From Pythium myriotylum (Eukaryota > Oomycota > Peronosporomycetes > Pythiales > Pythiaceae): 64,000 nt of DNA. The number at the start of each line of letters is the position of its first letter. Positions within the stretch are counted from its first letter, which is position 1. A model generated the notes under the pieces. It saw nothing but the letters and a program-made list of their open reading frames with translations, ran no database searches and had not been told where the DNA came from. Location: assembly GCA_023091665.1 (NCBI GenBank), contig JALJCQ010000001.1, positions 1,240,001 through 1,304,000 of the forward strand, given 5' to 3'. Position numbers and translations under genes: made by a program. Positions 53,556-64,000 of this stretch are shown in pieces.

Positions 53556-55865
53556 ATGAATCCGCCCCCAGCTCGAGATGGTAGCAATAGCTCTAGTCCG
53601 AGTGAAGAAGGGTATGCGGACATTGAAAGTTTCTCGATAGTTTCTCTTGATAACTTTGACGAAGAAACTCTGGGAAACCCTGTTCTGACAAGTCCACGGT
53701 CTCTTGAGGCATGCCGGATGCTTGGGATAGAGCCTGAAGAGCTGGTGAGACGACCTCTCGATTACTTCGTTACACATGCTACACCAGGTGAGGAACCAGC
53801 TCTAATTGCGAAGAGAGCTGCACGGCACGAAAATAAGCGCAGGCAAGATCTTCTCAAAGTACGTGCCCGACGCGACGAGCTCATTGATGCCGAACTTCGC
53901 GGGTTATACGGTAGCATGTCCCCAAAGGCGCGGAGTATTTGTCACGTACCTCTCGCCGCCAAACTGTCCATTTACAAAGGCGACCAGTCTACGTCCCAGG
54001 CAGCCGATCAGAGGGACTTCAGCGCAATTGAGCGGGAGAAAAATGATCTCGAACGGATCCGTCATCGTCAGGCACAAGAGGTACATCAGTTGCTTGCCTT
54101 CGAGATGAGAATGGCCGCGATATATCGCGAGCGTGACCTTAAAGATCAAGAGCGTCGGCGTAAAGAGGACTTCCTCACACGCAAAAGGCTCTTTCGTCAG
54201 CGACAGGCCGACGAACAACGGCGACGCAAAGAGATCGAAAAGGAAGAGCAGCAGCGGCTCGAAACCGAGCAGGCACGCCGGCTAGCAAAAGAACAACAGC
54301 GAGAGATGACGGCTAAGGTAGAGCAAGAGGAGCGTGAGAAGGAGAGTTGGCAGCGTGGGCAAAAGAAGGCAGAGGAGGAACGCCTTCGCAAGCAAGAAGA
54401 GCACCGACTCCAAAGCGAGCGATTCTTCATCCACCAACAACGTGAGGCGGCGGAAGTAAAATCTCTTGAGATCAATCGGCGTGATCAGACGCGACGTCAA
54501 ATGCTTGAGTGGAAGAAGCGACAAAAGGCCCACGAAATGGTAGAAAAGCAGAAGAAGAACAAGATGAGACTCATGGGCGTCCTGCTAGATCGAGAGTTGA
54601 TGCGACAGGCCCAGTTGGAGAAACAAAAGCGGAAGCAGCAAGAGAATGAAGCGCGACAAAGACGTATAAGTGAGGAACGACGGAGACGAGAAGTGGAGAT
54701 TCGACTCCAGGCGGCGAGAAAGAAAGAGTCGATTGATATGGTACAGCACCAGCTTGAAGTGATCGATGAGCAGCGCCGCAATCGGTTGGTTGAGCAAGAG
54801 CGCCAAATCGAGGAGCGGTTGAGAGCTCAGGAGCACGAGAAGCAGTTGCTTCGTGAAGTGCAAAAGTGTGAGTCACGATGGCAAGAGGAGGAGCGACGTC
54901 GGGTTTATGAGCGCATGGAACAAAATCTCATACAACGTCAACAAACAACAGTTGCAAAGGCCGAGCAAAAGAGTATGATGGCCAAGATGCTCCATGACCG
55001 AAATAAGCAACTTCTCCGATCGAGGTTTCACGACGCTAAACTCCGCGAAGAGGAAATCCAGGCTGCCCTCACTCGGAGACAAAGGCAAGATGAATACCGC
55101 ACCAGTTTACTCATGTCGCGAATTGAATCTGACGATGAGAGAGCGCGAATGATCAAGGAACAGCGCGAACAGCTCATCCGAAGACGTCAACAAATTAATA
55201 TGGCAGCTGCAAGGCATAGAGAGAAGCTTCTTGAAAGTTTCCACAAGATGAAAATCACAAAAAAGTATGAGATTCCGACGCACTTGCAGGAAACCCTTGC
55301 CGCGCAAAGACCTATCGGTAAGTCCGCCTCTGTATGCGAGATGCGCTCGCCTACGCAGAGTTCGTCGCCCAATACCCTGCAGTCCTGTTATAAAGCGATT
55401 CCGCGATCACGACCAACACCCCATCAGCGCCCTTCAAGTGCGGCTGCGAAAACATCGTCGATAAGCACAAAGGCGTCGAGTGGGCCATCGAAGTTTGGGC
55501 ATTATAGATCAAGCCGCTCGGCGGTAGGGAATGACGACGACATCAATGATGACACACCAGAAATCCACAGTGATGACTGTATGGAATACTCATGTTTCAG
55601 TAATCAAGACACTGGGCAAGATGATTTCGAAGAGGAGGTGAACGATCTTCGTACAAAACAAAACGAGGAATTGTTGTGCATCCTTCAACAAGAGCATCAC
55701 GCTGAGGAGCAGCGCGAGTTCCTTCTGAGTCAAGTATCGAGTCTCTCCGAGAGATCTCGGATGGAGACAATTTTCAACAAAGAGAGGGCTCAAGCGAGTG
55801 AACGCATAATGAAGCTCACTCAGCAACACGAACAGGCATTGCACTCGAGAACGCAGTGTCGCTGA
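53556..55865 (+). CDS. Long coiled-coil protein, hypothetical
   Basis: 769 aa, single exon from the ATG at 53556. An acidic N-terminus with YADIESFSIVSLDNFDEETLG leads to a conserved-looking motif SPRSLEACRMLGIEPEELV, common in oomycete cytoskeletal and flagellar proteins. About 450 residues of Arg/Glu/Gln-rich coiled coil follow (for example RRKEIEKEEQQRLETEQARR), with a poly-basic/Ser linker, then a C-terminal coil EERQ-type segment. Such proteins often bind microtubules or line axonemes. It is divergent from the SAS-6-like gene across 298 bp and convergent with HAUS6, so the neighbourhood is microtubule-related. No family name can be given. Confidence 0.75.
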   Translation: MNPPPARDGSNSSSPSEEGYADIESFSIVSLDNFDEETLGNPVLTSPRSLEACRMLGIEPEELVRRPLDYFVTHATPGEEPALIAKRAARHENKRRQDLLKVRARRDELIDAELRGLYGSMSPKARSICHVPLAAKLSIYKGDQSTSQAADQRDFSAIEREKNDLERIRHRQAQEVHQLLAFEMRMAAIYRERDLKDQERRRKEDFLTRKRLFRQRQADEQRRRKEIEKEEQQRLETEQARRLAKEQQREMTAKVEQEEREKESWQRGQKKAEEERLRKQEEHRLQSERFFIHQQREAAEVKSLEINRRDQTRRQMLEWKKRQKAHEMVEKQKKNKMRLMGVLLDRELMRQAQLEKQKRKQQENEARQRRISEERRRREVEIRLQAARKKESIDMVQHQLEVIDEQRRNRLVEQERQIEERLRAQEHEKQLLREVQKCESRWQEEERRRVYERMEQNLIQRQQTTVAKAEQKSMMAKMLHDRNKQLLRSRFHDAKLREEEIQAALTRRQRQDEYRTSLLMSRIESDDERARMIKEQREQLIRRRQQINMAAARHREKLLESFHKMKITKKYEIPTHLQETLAAQRPIGKSASVCEMRSPTQSSSPNTLQSCYKAIPRSRPTPHQRPSSAAAKTSSISTKASSGPSKFGHYRSSRSAVGNDDDINDDTPEIHSDDCMEYSCFSNQDTGQDDFEEEVNDLRTKQNEELLCILQQEHHAEEQREFLLSQVSSLSERSRMETIFNKERAQASERIMKLTQQHEQALHSRTQCR

Positions 55866-55914
55866 CCACCATTGATGTAAATTGTCTTCTCGATACGACA
55901 TCGACTCCGCATTC

Positions 55915-57679
55915 TTATATCTCCATGTGGTCGCCTCCATCTTCATCGAAATCGTATCGGAGCTTTCGAAACACACGCAACTCATCCTTAGATTGATTCT
56001 GTGCTGCACTTGTTTGTTCACTATCCTCGAGTAGCGATTGGAGTTCAAGGGATTTCCTCCGTGTAGATTTCCGCACGGATCCTGCAGCAATGCTCGATAA
56101 CTCGTTCATAGTACATTTCTTCAGCGACTGCACGAGATCCGATTCTTGGAGCATCTTGTCAGCTGGAGTTGGAGGACACAAGATCCACGGTATGCTTGCT
56201 GGATCCCTATGCACAGACTCTCTTGTCATTTTGATGCAGAGTTCTCGAGTCGATGACTCGTTGGCTTCTTTCAGTTGACGGAGCACGTCGCGGAGATGCT
56301 GCAATGTTGTAGTTAAGGTTGCTACGTACACATTCGATTCCCTTGCAAGTGCAGTCATGCGATACTGATCATGACTAGAGAGGTGGAGCGATGAATCTTG
56401 TTCAGCGAGTCGGGAGCGCGTGAGTTGAAGAAGAGCATCAGCATTCTTCACAACTTCACTGAGGTTGACAGCACCTATTCGATCACTAAAAGATCGTTGT
56501 GGGTAAAGATTTCTTGCATCCAGCACAGGTTGGTCGCCGTGGTGTTGGAGTGTTGTATCCAGCACGCGCTGGCTTGCCTGGTATGATGTGCTTCCGAGCA
56601 CGTTGTCAATAGCGCTCCATGAGGCTGCGGTATTGGTCAACTTCGTTTCTCTCCGAGTTTCACCAGCTTGTGAATACATCTCACGGTTGATGGACGCATC
56701 TAGTTGGCTCTGTTGCTCATAGACTTCTCGCTTCAGTGCCATTCGTTTGTCAGGTTTCACGGAAGTTTTAGATGATTTGAGACGCTTACACACTCACCAG
56801 TAGGATAGTGGTCTCATGGATTTTGTTTGTCAGCGCTACCGCCGACGATACCCATCGATCCTGCACTTCGGACCGCTCAGCAAACTGCTCTTGTAGCTGA
56901 CGAGTCTTCATCGCAATGCGGACCTAGAAATGCCTGGGGGTAAGCTTGCGTAAAAATGCCAAAAGATGACAAACAGACTCACCTTCAGTAACTGAATGGC
57001 GTCGGCTGCGTCTGCTCCAGAGCGTAACGGCATCGATGCGAAATGATATGATTCACGACGGTTAGCCAACACTTCTTTCATTGCATGTGTCGATAATCGC
57101 CAGATAAGGTCAACAATACTACACCATATGTGGATGAGTTCGCGAGTTGAACTGAAAAGGAGTATCACAAGTTTGCTCACCGTGGCCCAGAGCCTGCATT
57201 CAGCCTCGACGCGTGACTTGATCCCAGTGGGATAATCCCTCGCTTCTCCAAGTCTTGTAGAACCGACTGAGGTATGTCCCTTGTCAGTTTCCGAGTAGCA
57301 GCTACGGTGGTTTGTCTGCACGCGCATCGCGTAGTCCACTACACCTTGCTCACCTGCGCGAGTCGTTTAAAGTTGCTCTTATCATGCGGAGTCACGATAG
57401 GCCAGCAAAAACGAAGCTCCTAAGACGCCAGCGCCAGCGTCCGTGTCACATTTCGACCTCCTACCACTTTGATTGCACACGCACGATCTGTACCTGCTCG
57501 ATCTGCGGGTTAAGCTTGAGCAGCAGGAAGTGGAGCACGAGAAAGAGCGTTTTCTCGTTTGGTCGGTTGAATATGTGCGGATGCAACGGCGGCGGCGCCT
57601 CCGTCTCTGTCTCGAAGCCCAGCAGCTGCAAGTTGTGGACCATCACCACCTCCTTCTTCAGCGCCATTGTCGTCGCCAT
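55915..57679 (-). CDS. HAUS6: HAUS6/augmin complex subunit 6
   Basis: 471 aa from six exons: 57679-57494, 57419-57354, 57266-57181, 57118-56983, 56923-56798 and 56730-55915. HAUS6 is the augmin subunit that binds gamma-tubulin/NEDD1 and nucleates microtubules from the sides of others in the spindle. The N-terminal calponin-homology-like part shows HNLQLLGFETE, HIFNRPNEKTLFLVLHFLLL, LRFCWPIVTPHDKSNFKRLAQ and NAGSGPRIVDLIWRLSTHAM, assembled only after splicing; a helical, coiled region follows and a Ser/Arg-rich tail. The last intron ends in AAG; an apparent 29-nt intron was discarded in favour of a 62-nt one that keeps the frame. Start at 57679 has a second ATG 12 bases on. Confidence 0.85.
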
Positions 57680-57848
57680 TTCCGCTGGTTTCCGATCGCC
57701 GATTGGATGTTTCTGGCACTTCCATTGGCTAAAATCACCAACTGCGGAGTGATGGTCGAGTTTGAAGGCTCGGACACATCTCGCGGAAGCGCGCGCCCGG
57801 CAGAGAGAGGCAACCAGCACGAGGCGAGACGGCGACGTTCGCGACGAC

Positions 57849-59938
57849 ATGACGCGGCGGTTCAGCTGGAGCGCGGCGAGGAAGCGCGGTGCAGAGGAAA
57901 AGGACGACGAGGTCGAGGTCGTCGAGTTCTTCTCAGCAGCGACGACCTCCGGTGGGCAGAGAGACACGCGTTTGAATGTTTGAAATGCGTTTCCTCACTT
58001 GTGCTCGATGCTGCAGAGTCCACAGAGCACGCGCCAGAGGAGAAACCCCGAGTGAAGAAGAAGCAGCGTGGAAAGGAGGCTCGGAACGTTGAAGCGGCCG
58101 TGGAGAGAACCACGCTGCGGATCGAACACCGCGATAACGGCGATGTGAACCTGATAACGCCTCCTACGAAGCGCCGAAGAATGCTCGCTCAGGCGATCAC
58201 AGCGATAGAGACACTCATTGAGGTTATCGCCGACGAGGACGAAGTACTCAGCACGCGCCTTGAATACTGCTCCAACCTCTGGAGGTTTGTCCGGGAAATG
58301 CCTGGTCCTGATGTCGTTCAGTTTGTACGCGAGCGCAGCTCGAGTATCGTGCGAGTAATCGAGGCGTTGCTTCGCACAGGTTACTTCCCTCTCCAGCAGC
58401 TGTGTTTCATGACTGTCGCCGCGATTCTTCATCAGCTCCACCATCACGATACCGAGGTTCTCGCTGCGTTTGTAGTCTCCTGCAAGCAGCTCCTCAGCGA
58501 AAATGAAGTGGATCTATTAGAGCTTCTACCTCTGAGTGAATCCATCCCATGGGTACGACGCAGATTTTTTTTCAATAATTTTACTCTGACACTAACTTCT
58601 GAAACAGCACGATCCACGAGTTGCCCGACAACGAATCGTTCAGATAAATCGAAGGACTGGCATCTGCAACAGTTTCCGCGCATCACGTTGTTGGGTTTCT
58701 CCTAGCGGAAAGCAAGAGCTGGTAAAACAACCATTGTTGGATGCATTTAATTCTCTTGCTGATAATATTTTGTAGGCTCGAATTCGCGTCAACAAGTGGG
58801 TTGATATAGGTTCAACCACAACGACATTCTATTGGCGTGATGAGAATGATGTCGTTGTTGTCAATATTCCGCATTCCTGCGTCGAGGATGTTGAAGTTGA
58901 GCGAGAAAATTGTATTCTCTACATATGGACAAAGCATATTGACCGACTGAAAGGCGTTCGACTTCTAGCATTTGCGTCAACGGATGAGGTAGGCACCATT
59001 CAAATCAAACGATAATTCATCGCTCACCTCGCTCTATGCTTCACTCGTCAGGACTTCCCCGGATTTGTGAAGGCGTTGGTAGGAATTGAAATTGAAGGTT
59101 ACGAGGAGCCACCTAATTCTCCATCTCCAATCGCTGTTGAGGTCAGAACCGCTGAATTGCGACGGGTCTTAGTTTTCATCGACTGATGCTTCTCCGATTT
59201 AATCAGTTGGGAAGCCCCATTCAGACGATCAAAACAACTTCTACTCTCATGCTTCAAGATCAAGCAACCCCAGTCGGCGCTAGAATAACACAGGACGAGA
59301 CGGAATCTCGAAGTCTCGGGCAACTTGAGCTTGACGCAGTCGATAGCGACTCGTTTGAGCCTACTGAGGATAACTCTGATGCTCCGGAAGCCGTGGAGTT
59401 GGATCCCGCAACCAGTATCCATGCGACTATTGGTACGGTTCAAGCTAACTTGAGTGAGGAACTCGCTCAAGCAAGACGTCGATCTGAAGATTCACTGGGA
59501 ACACTTCATGAGCGGTTGGATACCAGTCGAGCACGAATAACAGAGACATTCTCGAGGGTCAGTTCCGCACAAATCGAAGCTCACGATGTGATTGCCGATA
59601 AGGAATACAAGCTCCGAGCGACTGTAGACATCCTCCAGAAGAAACGCATTCTGGATCTCCCCCATGCTGAATCCATAGTCGAGAACGAGATAACTCAAGC
59701 GACCGCCTGGGCGGAAGGACACGTGGAAGATACACTCAATTACACCGCTGATGTTGTCATCCCCGACCAGCCCGATTCTGTGTTCACGACAATATCTGCC
59801 ATTATGCTTTTGATCGTGGTGATTCCTTGGGTTTTATTCGCTGCTTTACATAGCGGCACAGATCTTGCCTCAGTTCGACAATTAGCCACGGATGCCATGG
59901 TTCTTCTCACAGCAGCACTCCGCAAGATAGCGGAGTAA
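57849..59938 (+). CDS. ARM-like/SLD-like protein with C-terminal membrane helix
   Basis: 595 aa from six exons: 57849-57951, 58017-58552, 58608-58721, 58776-58988, 59052-59141 and 59207-59938. After a basic N-terminus come helices like an armadillo-type array (LTPPTKRR..., LSTRLEYCSNLWRFVREM, IVRVIEALLRTGYFPLQQLC). Next, VNKWVDIGSTTTTFYWRDE and the following strands resemble the PH-like SLD (Spt16-middle-like) domain of SYCP2 proteins, which lies after an ARM-like domain in meiotic axis proteins. A coiled linker and one membrane helix (ISAIMLLIVVIPWVLFAALH) close the protein; the helix is not known from SYCP2. The C-terminal exon may belong to this gene only by my splice model. Divergent from HAUS6 (169 bp). 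Confidence 0.5.
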
Positions 59939-60045
59939 TAGGACAAGTTAATGAAACCTTCCTGTGACCTTTGGCGTTCGATTGATGTTTGTCCATGTTA
60001 CATTCTCGTCCAAGCTGAAGGTGCACAACGCGTACGAGTCGTGCC

Positions 60046-63000
60046 ATGGATCTCCACGCTCTTGAAGAAGAGCTCAAGAGGCTAGGAGTCACCATTGTCT
60101 CGAGTCGCCAGGATACAATAGTCTCTATCCGAATCAAGGGACTCGCAGGCAAGGCATTGGATCGTGGACTACGACTTTGTGACCAACTTCTTCGCGAAAA
60201 AGTGAAAAATGTCCTCAAGACATGCACTGACGCTAGCACGAAGCTGTTTGTTGACCCAACGTTTGGCCCGACACCCGAGGATCCTCAAGGGGCTTGCGCA
60301 TTGTGCAAGACAGGAAAGACGATTCCGTCTAAAGGAGGCTCACAGCATCAACTGAAAATTCTCGGTCTTCTGAAGGCCGAAAAGCTCCGTTGGGAGCGGC
60401 CAGAATATGCGACTAATGACGACGATGGGGTAGACACGTAAGTTTTTCCGATGACGCTATCTCGTGCGTGATTCTTATCCACAACACACTAGCAACCAAG
60501 AAGACGATGAACACTCGCCAAGTCGCATCGCAGAAGAGCGTGTGTTTGCTTCAGATGCCTCACTCTTTAGTGACGGAGTTTCCTCGGGTGATGTTATTCA
60601 AGGGAATCTCGGAGATTGCTGGTTCTTGAGTACGGATTGAATGGGTACGTTGTATGTTCGATTTGTCTAACAGGATGTGTTTAGGTGCTCTCAGCGTTGT
60701 CGCTACTCGCTCCGATTTACTCGAGCAAACGTTCTGGAGAGGGGATACAAACAAGTCCAAAGGTCTATTTGTTTGCAAGTTCATGAAGGTTAAACGCAAT
60801 ACTGTCTCCAATGGTTAGTCATTGGAATTGATGTGTTTTGAATTGTCATAGAACTATGTCTGGAACTATGTCATCATTGACGATCGCCTGCCTGTCTACG
60901 GTTTTTCGAAGACAAAGGAGGGAAAGCCATACTTTGCGCGATGTCGAGATCCCAACGAGCTGTGGTAAGCTGCTCATCCTAAGACCCTCTAATGTTGTAT
61001 TTGGTTCATCGGCATGGTTATGGTAGGGTCTCATTTTTGGAAAAAGCATACGCAAAACTTCACGGAAGTTACGAAGCATTGATTGGGGGTTTCATCGATG
61101 TTGCCCTGAATGATCTAACAGGGTTCTGTTCGGAGCAAGTCATCATGAAGTCAGGATATCCTGGATTTGGTGAAGATCCATTCCTGCCTGCAAAACCACA
61201 TCAACAAGCTGGAGATCCCTTCTGGGACAAAATAATTCGGTACAAATCGTCCGGGACATTGATGGGTTGTTCAATTCAGCCTGCGCCGAGTTCGATGGAC
61301 AAGAGCGTGGCCCCAGAATCTAGTGCTGGGAATGGGTTATACTTTAAACATGCATATGCGCTTGTAGACGCGGCGACTGTGAAAACCGTGAAGGGTGAGC
61401 AAGTCAAGCTGGTGAAGTTAAGAAATCCCTGGGGGATGGGAGAATGGGTAAGACTCCTAAATATTCCCCCTTATCCAAAATTGTAACGGCCTCAAATGAT
61501 TGCCTAGACCGGCCCGTGGTCAGATTCAAGTGAGGAGCGGGTGCAAAATCAGGATGTGATAGAGCAATATTTCAAAATTCTAAAGAGAAGAGTGGGTGGA
61601 AACCTAAGCAAGCGAGTTTTCTTAAGTTTGAACGGCAAAGGTGAGATCAAGGTTGACGAGATCGCACAAGAGGAGGTCATCGAAATCAATGCCAACGACG
61701 GAACATTTTTCATGTCGTATGAAGCGTGGATGCAGTACTTCACGCATTTTTTTGCTGGAATCGGTTAGCTCTCGTCGTATTTGTGTAACCCTCCGCATAC
61801 TTACTTGCTCAATGGCTAGATTTCCCTGATGAGTGGCATGGTCGGAGAGTTGAAGGGTGCTGGAGCGAGACCAACTGCGGCGGCAACACAACCAAGAGCA
61901 CTTGGATCAATAACCCTAGATTCCAACTTATCGTTCAGGAACGTAGCCAGTTCTTCATCACGCTGTCTCAAGAGGATCCACGGGGCAAAGAAAACCTAAA
62001 AATTGTGCCGATTGGTTTTCACGTATGCTCACTGACACCGGTCTCGGCTGACAAAGATGCGAAGTGTGAAATCAAAGAACCAACTGGAAAAGATGATGCA
62101 TACTATCGCTTATACAAGGATAAAGATCGCGCAGAGTTCAAAAAAGGAATTCGTCCTGAACAACTTCCACCTGCGATAATACCTGGTAGCGTGATCAAAG
62201 GGATTGACGATGACGGTGTGCCGCAGCCAGCGTACACTTTCAAGCAAGCTGTATCGGTGGGTCATAGTGCCTTTGTTCCCATCCGATTCTTTGACTAAAA
62301 TTTCCATCAGGTAGATGTGACAATGGAACCTGGAAAGTACTGTATAATACCAAGTATGTACATGCGCACGGTTAGTTCATGGTGGAGGACACTTTGCAGG
62401 ATCAAGCTAAAACCTCACACTTCTTCTTAGGACAAAGACACAGGAAAGACAAACGTAGGGAGCTTCTGGGTCTCCGTTTATTCAAACAAGTCCAAGTTCA
62501 CCCTAGAAGGAGGTGAACGCATCGTTGAAGAGGAGGAAGGAGAAGAGGATGATGCAATCATCACTATGGGTACTAATCCCCCAGTTGGCCCGAGAGCGAG
62601 TTTCGTCTCTCTAACCCGAATGAATGGCCTCAATAGTCCAGGCAAGAAGTCGGATTCATCAGTTTCAATGGACGTGGTATCGGCCACTGAGCAGCGCAGA
62701 CGCTTTGAAGATGCGAAGGATGAGCTGCTTGCACAAGCCAAAGCAAAAGGAATTGGATTACGGCAACTGAAGATGGAGTTTGCAAAAGCCGGATCAATGA
62801 AGAAGAGCGATATGCGGAAGAAAATGCTCAGTGTCGGCTTCAAACCAGATGAGCTTAGCGACGACAAAATCAACGTCATCTTCTCTGGATTAGATGAATC
62901 GAGCAAGGGAAGCGTTGACCCGGAGCGTATTCTAAATATGTTTGAAGTTGAAATCCACGAAGACCAAATGGCCTGTGAGGTCCCTGAAGTTGAAGACGAT

Positions 63001-64000
63001 GACGTACCAGAAAAAGTTCATGACGATGGAGTTCTTTCTGTTGAGTTGAGAGGTGCGCGAGATCTAGTCATTTCAAAGATTCGAGCTCAGCAGTCTCCTG
63101 AATACCAGCATTCTTTGGTCCGACTTCCAACAATTGAGTACAATTCCATTGAAGCGAATGCTCGTAGGCAATGTGCGATCTCAGTCAGCCAGAAAAATCC
63201 TGGTCTTGCGTACAGAATTCGAAAGGTTTTATCAAGGAAACGCTGGTTCCCACCAGGAATCAAGTGGGGAGGATCGCCTGAATCCGTTTTGATAGATAAA
63301 GTGACGCCCAACCCCTTTGCCGAGTTTTTTAATCTCCTTGAAGATGAAATAGAGCAACTCAGGTCTGCATACAATCACCAGGCGACTGTGGATGTGTCCA
63401 TGGATGTACCTGATAAAGTCATCCCACCGAATCCAATTGTACTTGCACCAGTCAAAGAAAAGATTTCGATTGACTGTTCGCAAATCCTCCATAGAAGTAA
63501 CCAAATGCAAACCCTCGAGGGGAGGAGGAGACAGCGCCTATCTGAACTGAAACGGAAGAAGCAGGAGACGCTCGGTGACCAATCCAGGACTGCACTCTTG
63601 CCACGACTCATTGGCGGTAGGAAGAGTGGGTCAACATACGTGCAATGCAGTGATTGTGCGGAGCGAGTTCTGGTTCCAGGTCGAGCAGCTGAACCCGTAG
63701 TGAGTACAAATAAGAACTCATCAAGTGCTAGAGAAAGCTTTGTCTGCTCCGGTTCCCGATGCTTCAGTGTGCTGTGTTTACCCTGCCACAAGAGTCTACC
63801 TGCCACAAGAAGAGTGTGCGAGGATTGTTATGAACACGAATTGACACCAACAGAAGCGCTAGGAAGCCAATTGCGCTCGCTTTTGATTGACAAGATTGGG
63901 AAGTCAAAGGACCAACGTGCTCAAGTTGAACAATTTTTTAAATTGATTGATCAAGATAACTCCGGTGCGCTGAGTTACGAAGAATTTTCACAAGCTTTGA
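60046..64000 (+). CDS. Calpain-type cysteine protease, 3' partial
   Basis: Exons 60046-60437, 60493-60629, 60685-60788, 60852-60964, 61027-61447, 61508-61763, 61820-62256, 62311-62370 and 62431 onward. The frame is open to the right end, so the gene is truncated by the window. Papain-like calpain core: catalytic Cys in GNLGDCWFLSALSV, His in LYFKHAYALVDA and Asn in KLRNPWGMGEW, all present. A C2-like domain III follows (GGNTTKSTWINNPRFQLIV...FWVSVYSNKSKFTLEGG). Then come a regulatory region with KGIGLRQLKMEFAKAGSMKKS, an EF-hand-like segment, a Cys-rich cluster (CSDCAERVLVP, CLPCHKSL, CEDCYEHE) resembling a FYVE/RING-type site, and an EF-hand (DQDNSGALSYEEF) at the edge. Probably calcium-activated and cytosolic. 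Confidence 0.93.

Noticed and set aside
57119..57180. 29-nt intron in HAUS6 with good donor and acceptor
   Set aside because: Too short for the introns seen here; a 62-nt intron using the next acceptor keeps the frame and gives the conserved join GPRIVDLIW.

Overview
The window is nuclear DNA of a compact eukaryotic genome, most probably an oomycete (stramenopile). The evidence is short GT-AG introns (about 58-91 nt, often several per gene), gene spacing of tens to hundreds of bases, and the gene content: an MLO-like seven-helix protein, a secreted papain-type protease with PAN/Apple domains, an SH2-domain protein, and many basal-body, flagellar and spindle genes. The intron density would fit a Saprolegnia/Aphanomyces-type lineage better than Phytophthora, but that is inference. 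No bacterial-type operon, CRISPR array, tRNA or rRNA gene was recognised.

Layout. 1-20 kb: end of a TKL-type kinase, a decayed stretch with a possible SET-domain relic, an ABCC transporter, SEC63, a BuGZ/ZNF207 spindle protein, an MLO-like protein, a small membrane protein, a TatD nuclease and the protease. 19.4-30.7 kb: a rearranged block. A membrane-anchored HECT ligase is followed by an inverted duplication whose inner arms (about 23178-24184 and 28445-29449) are exact reverse complements over about 1 kb. The arms carry two copies of an unusual Cys/Ser/Glu-rich repeat gene and the 3' end of an actin-related gene. PrimPol and the rest of the actin-related gene fill the spacer, and two decayed HECT copies lie nearby. 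30.9-45.7 kb: a BED/hAT-derived protein, an SH2-TPR protein with eight YxxF motifs, an unknown multi-exon gene, a tubulin ligase-like enzyme, a PAAT-like protein, a low-molecular-weight phosphatase and an SPT20-like gene. 45.7-64 kb: KRR1, a tail-anchored protein, TRM112, CIA30/NDUFAF1, a CDK9/12-type kinase, a short SAS-6-like protein, a coiled-coil protein, HAUS6 (augmin), an ARM/SLD-like membrane protein and a large calpain that runs off the right end.

The genes lie mostly in divergent pairs sharing short promoters (87 to about 570 bp) and convergent pairs whose stop codons nearly touch. Several genes concern microtubules (BuGZ, TTLL, SAS6-like, coiled-coil, HAUS6), others core RNA and ribosome biology (KRR1, TRM112, CDK, SPT20). 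Exon structures were built by hand from splice signals, reading-frame phase and family conservation; about six introns appear to end in AAG. No search or alignment could be run.
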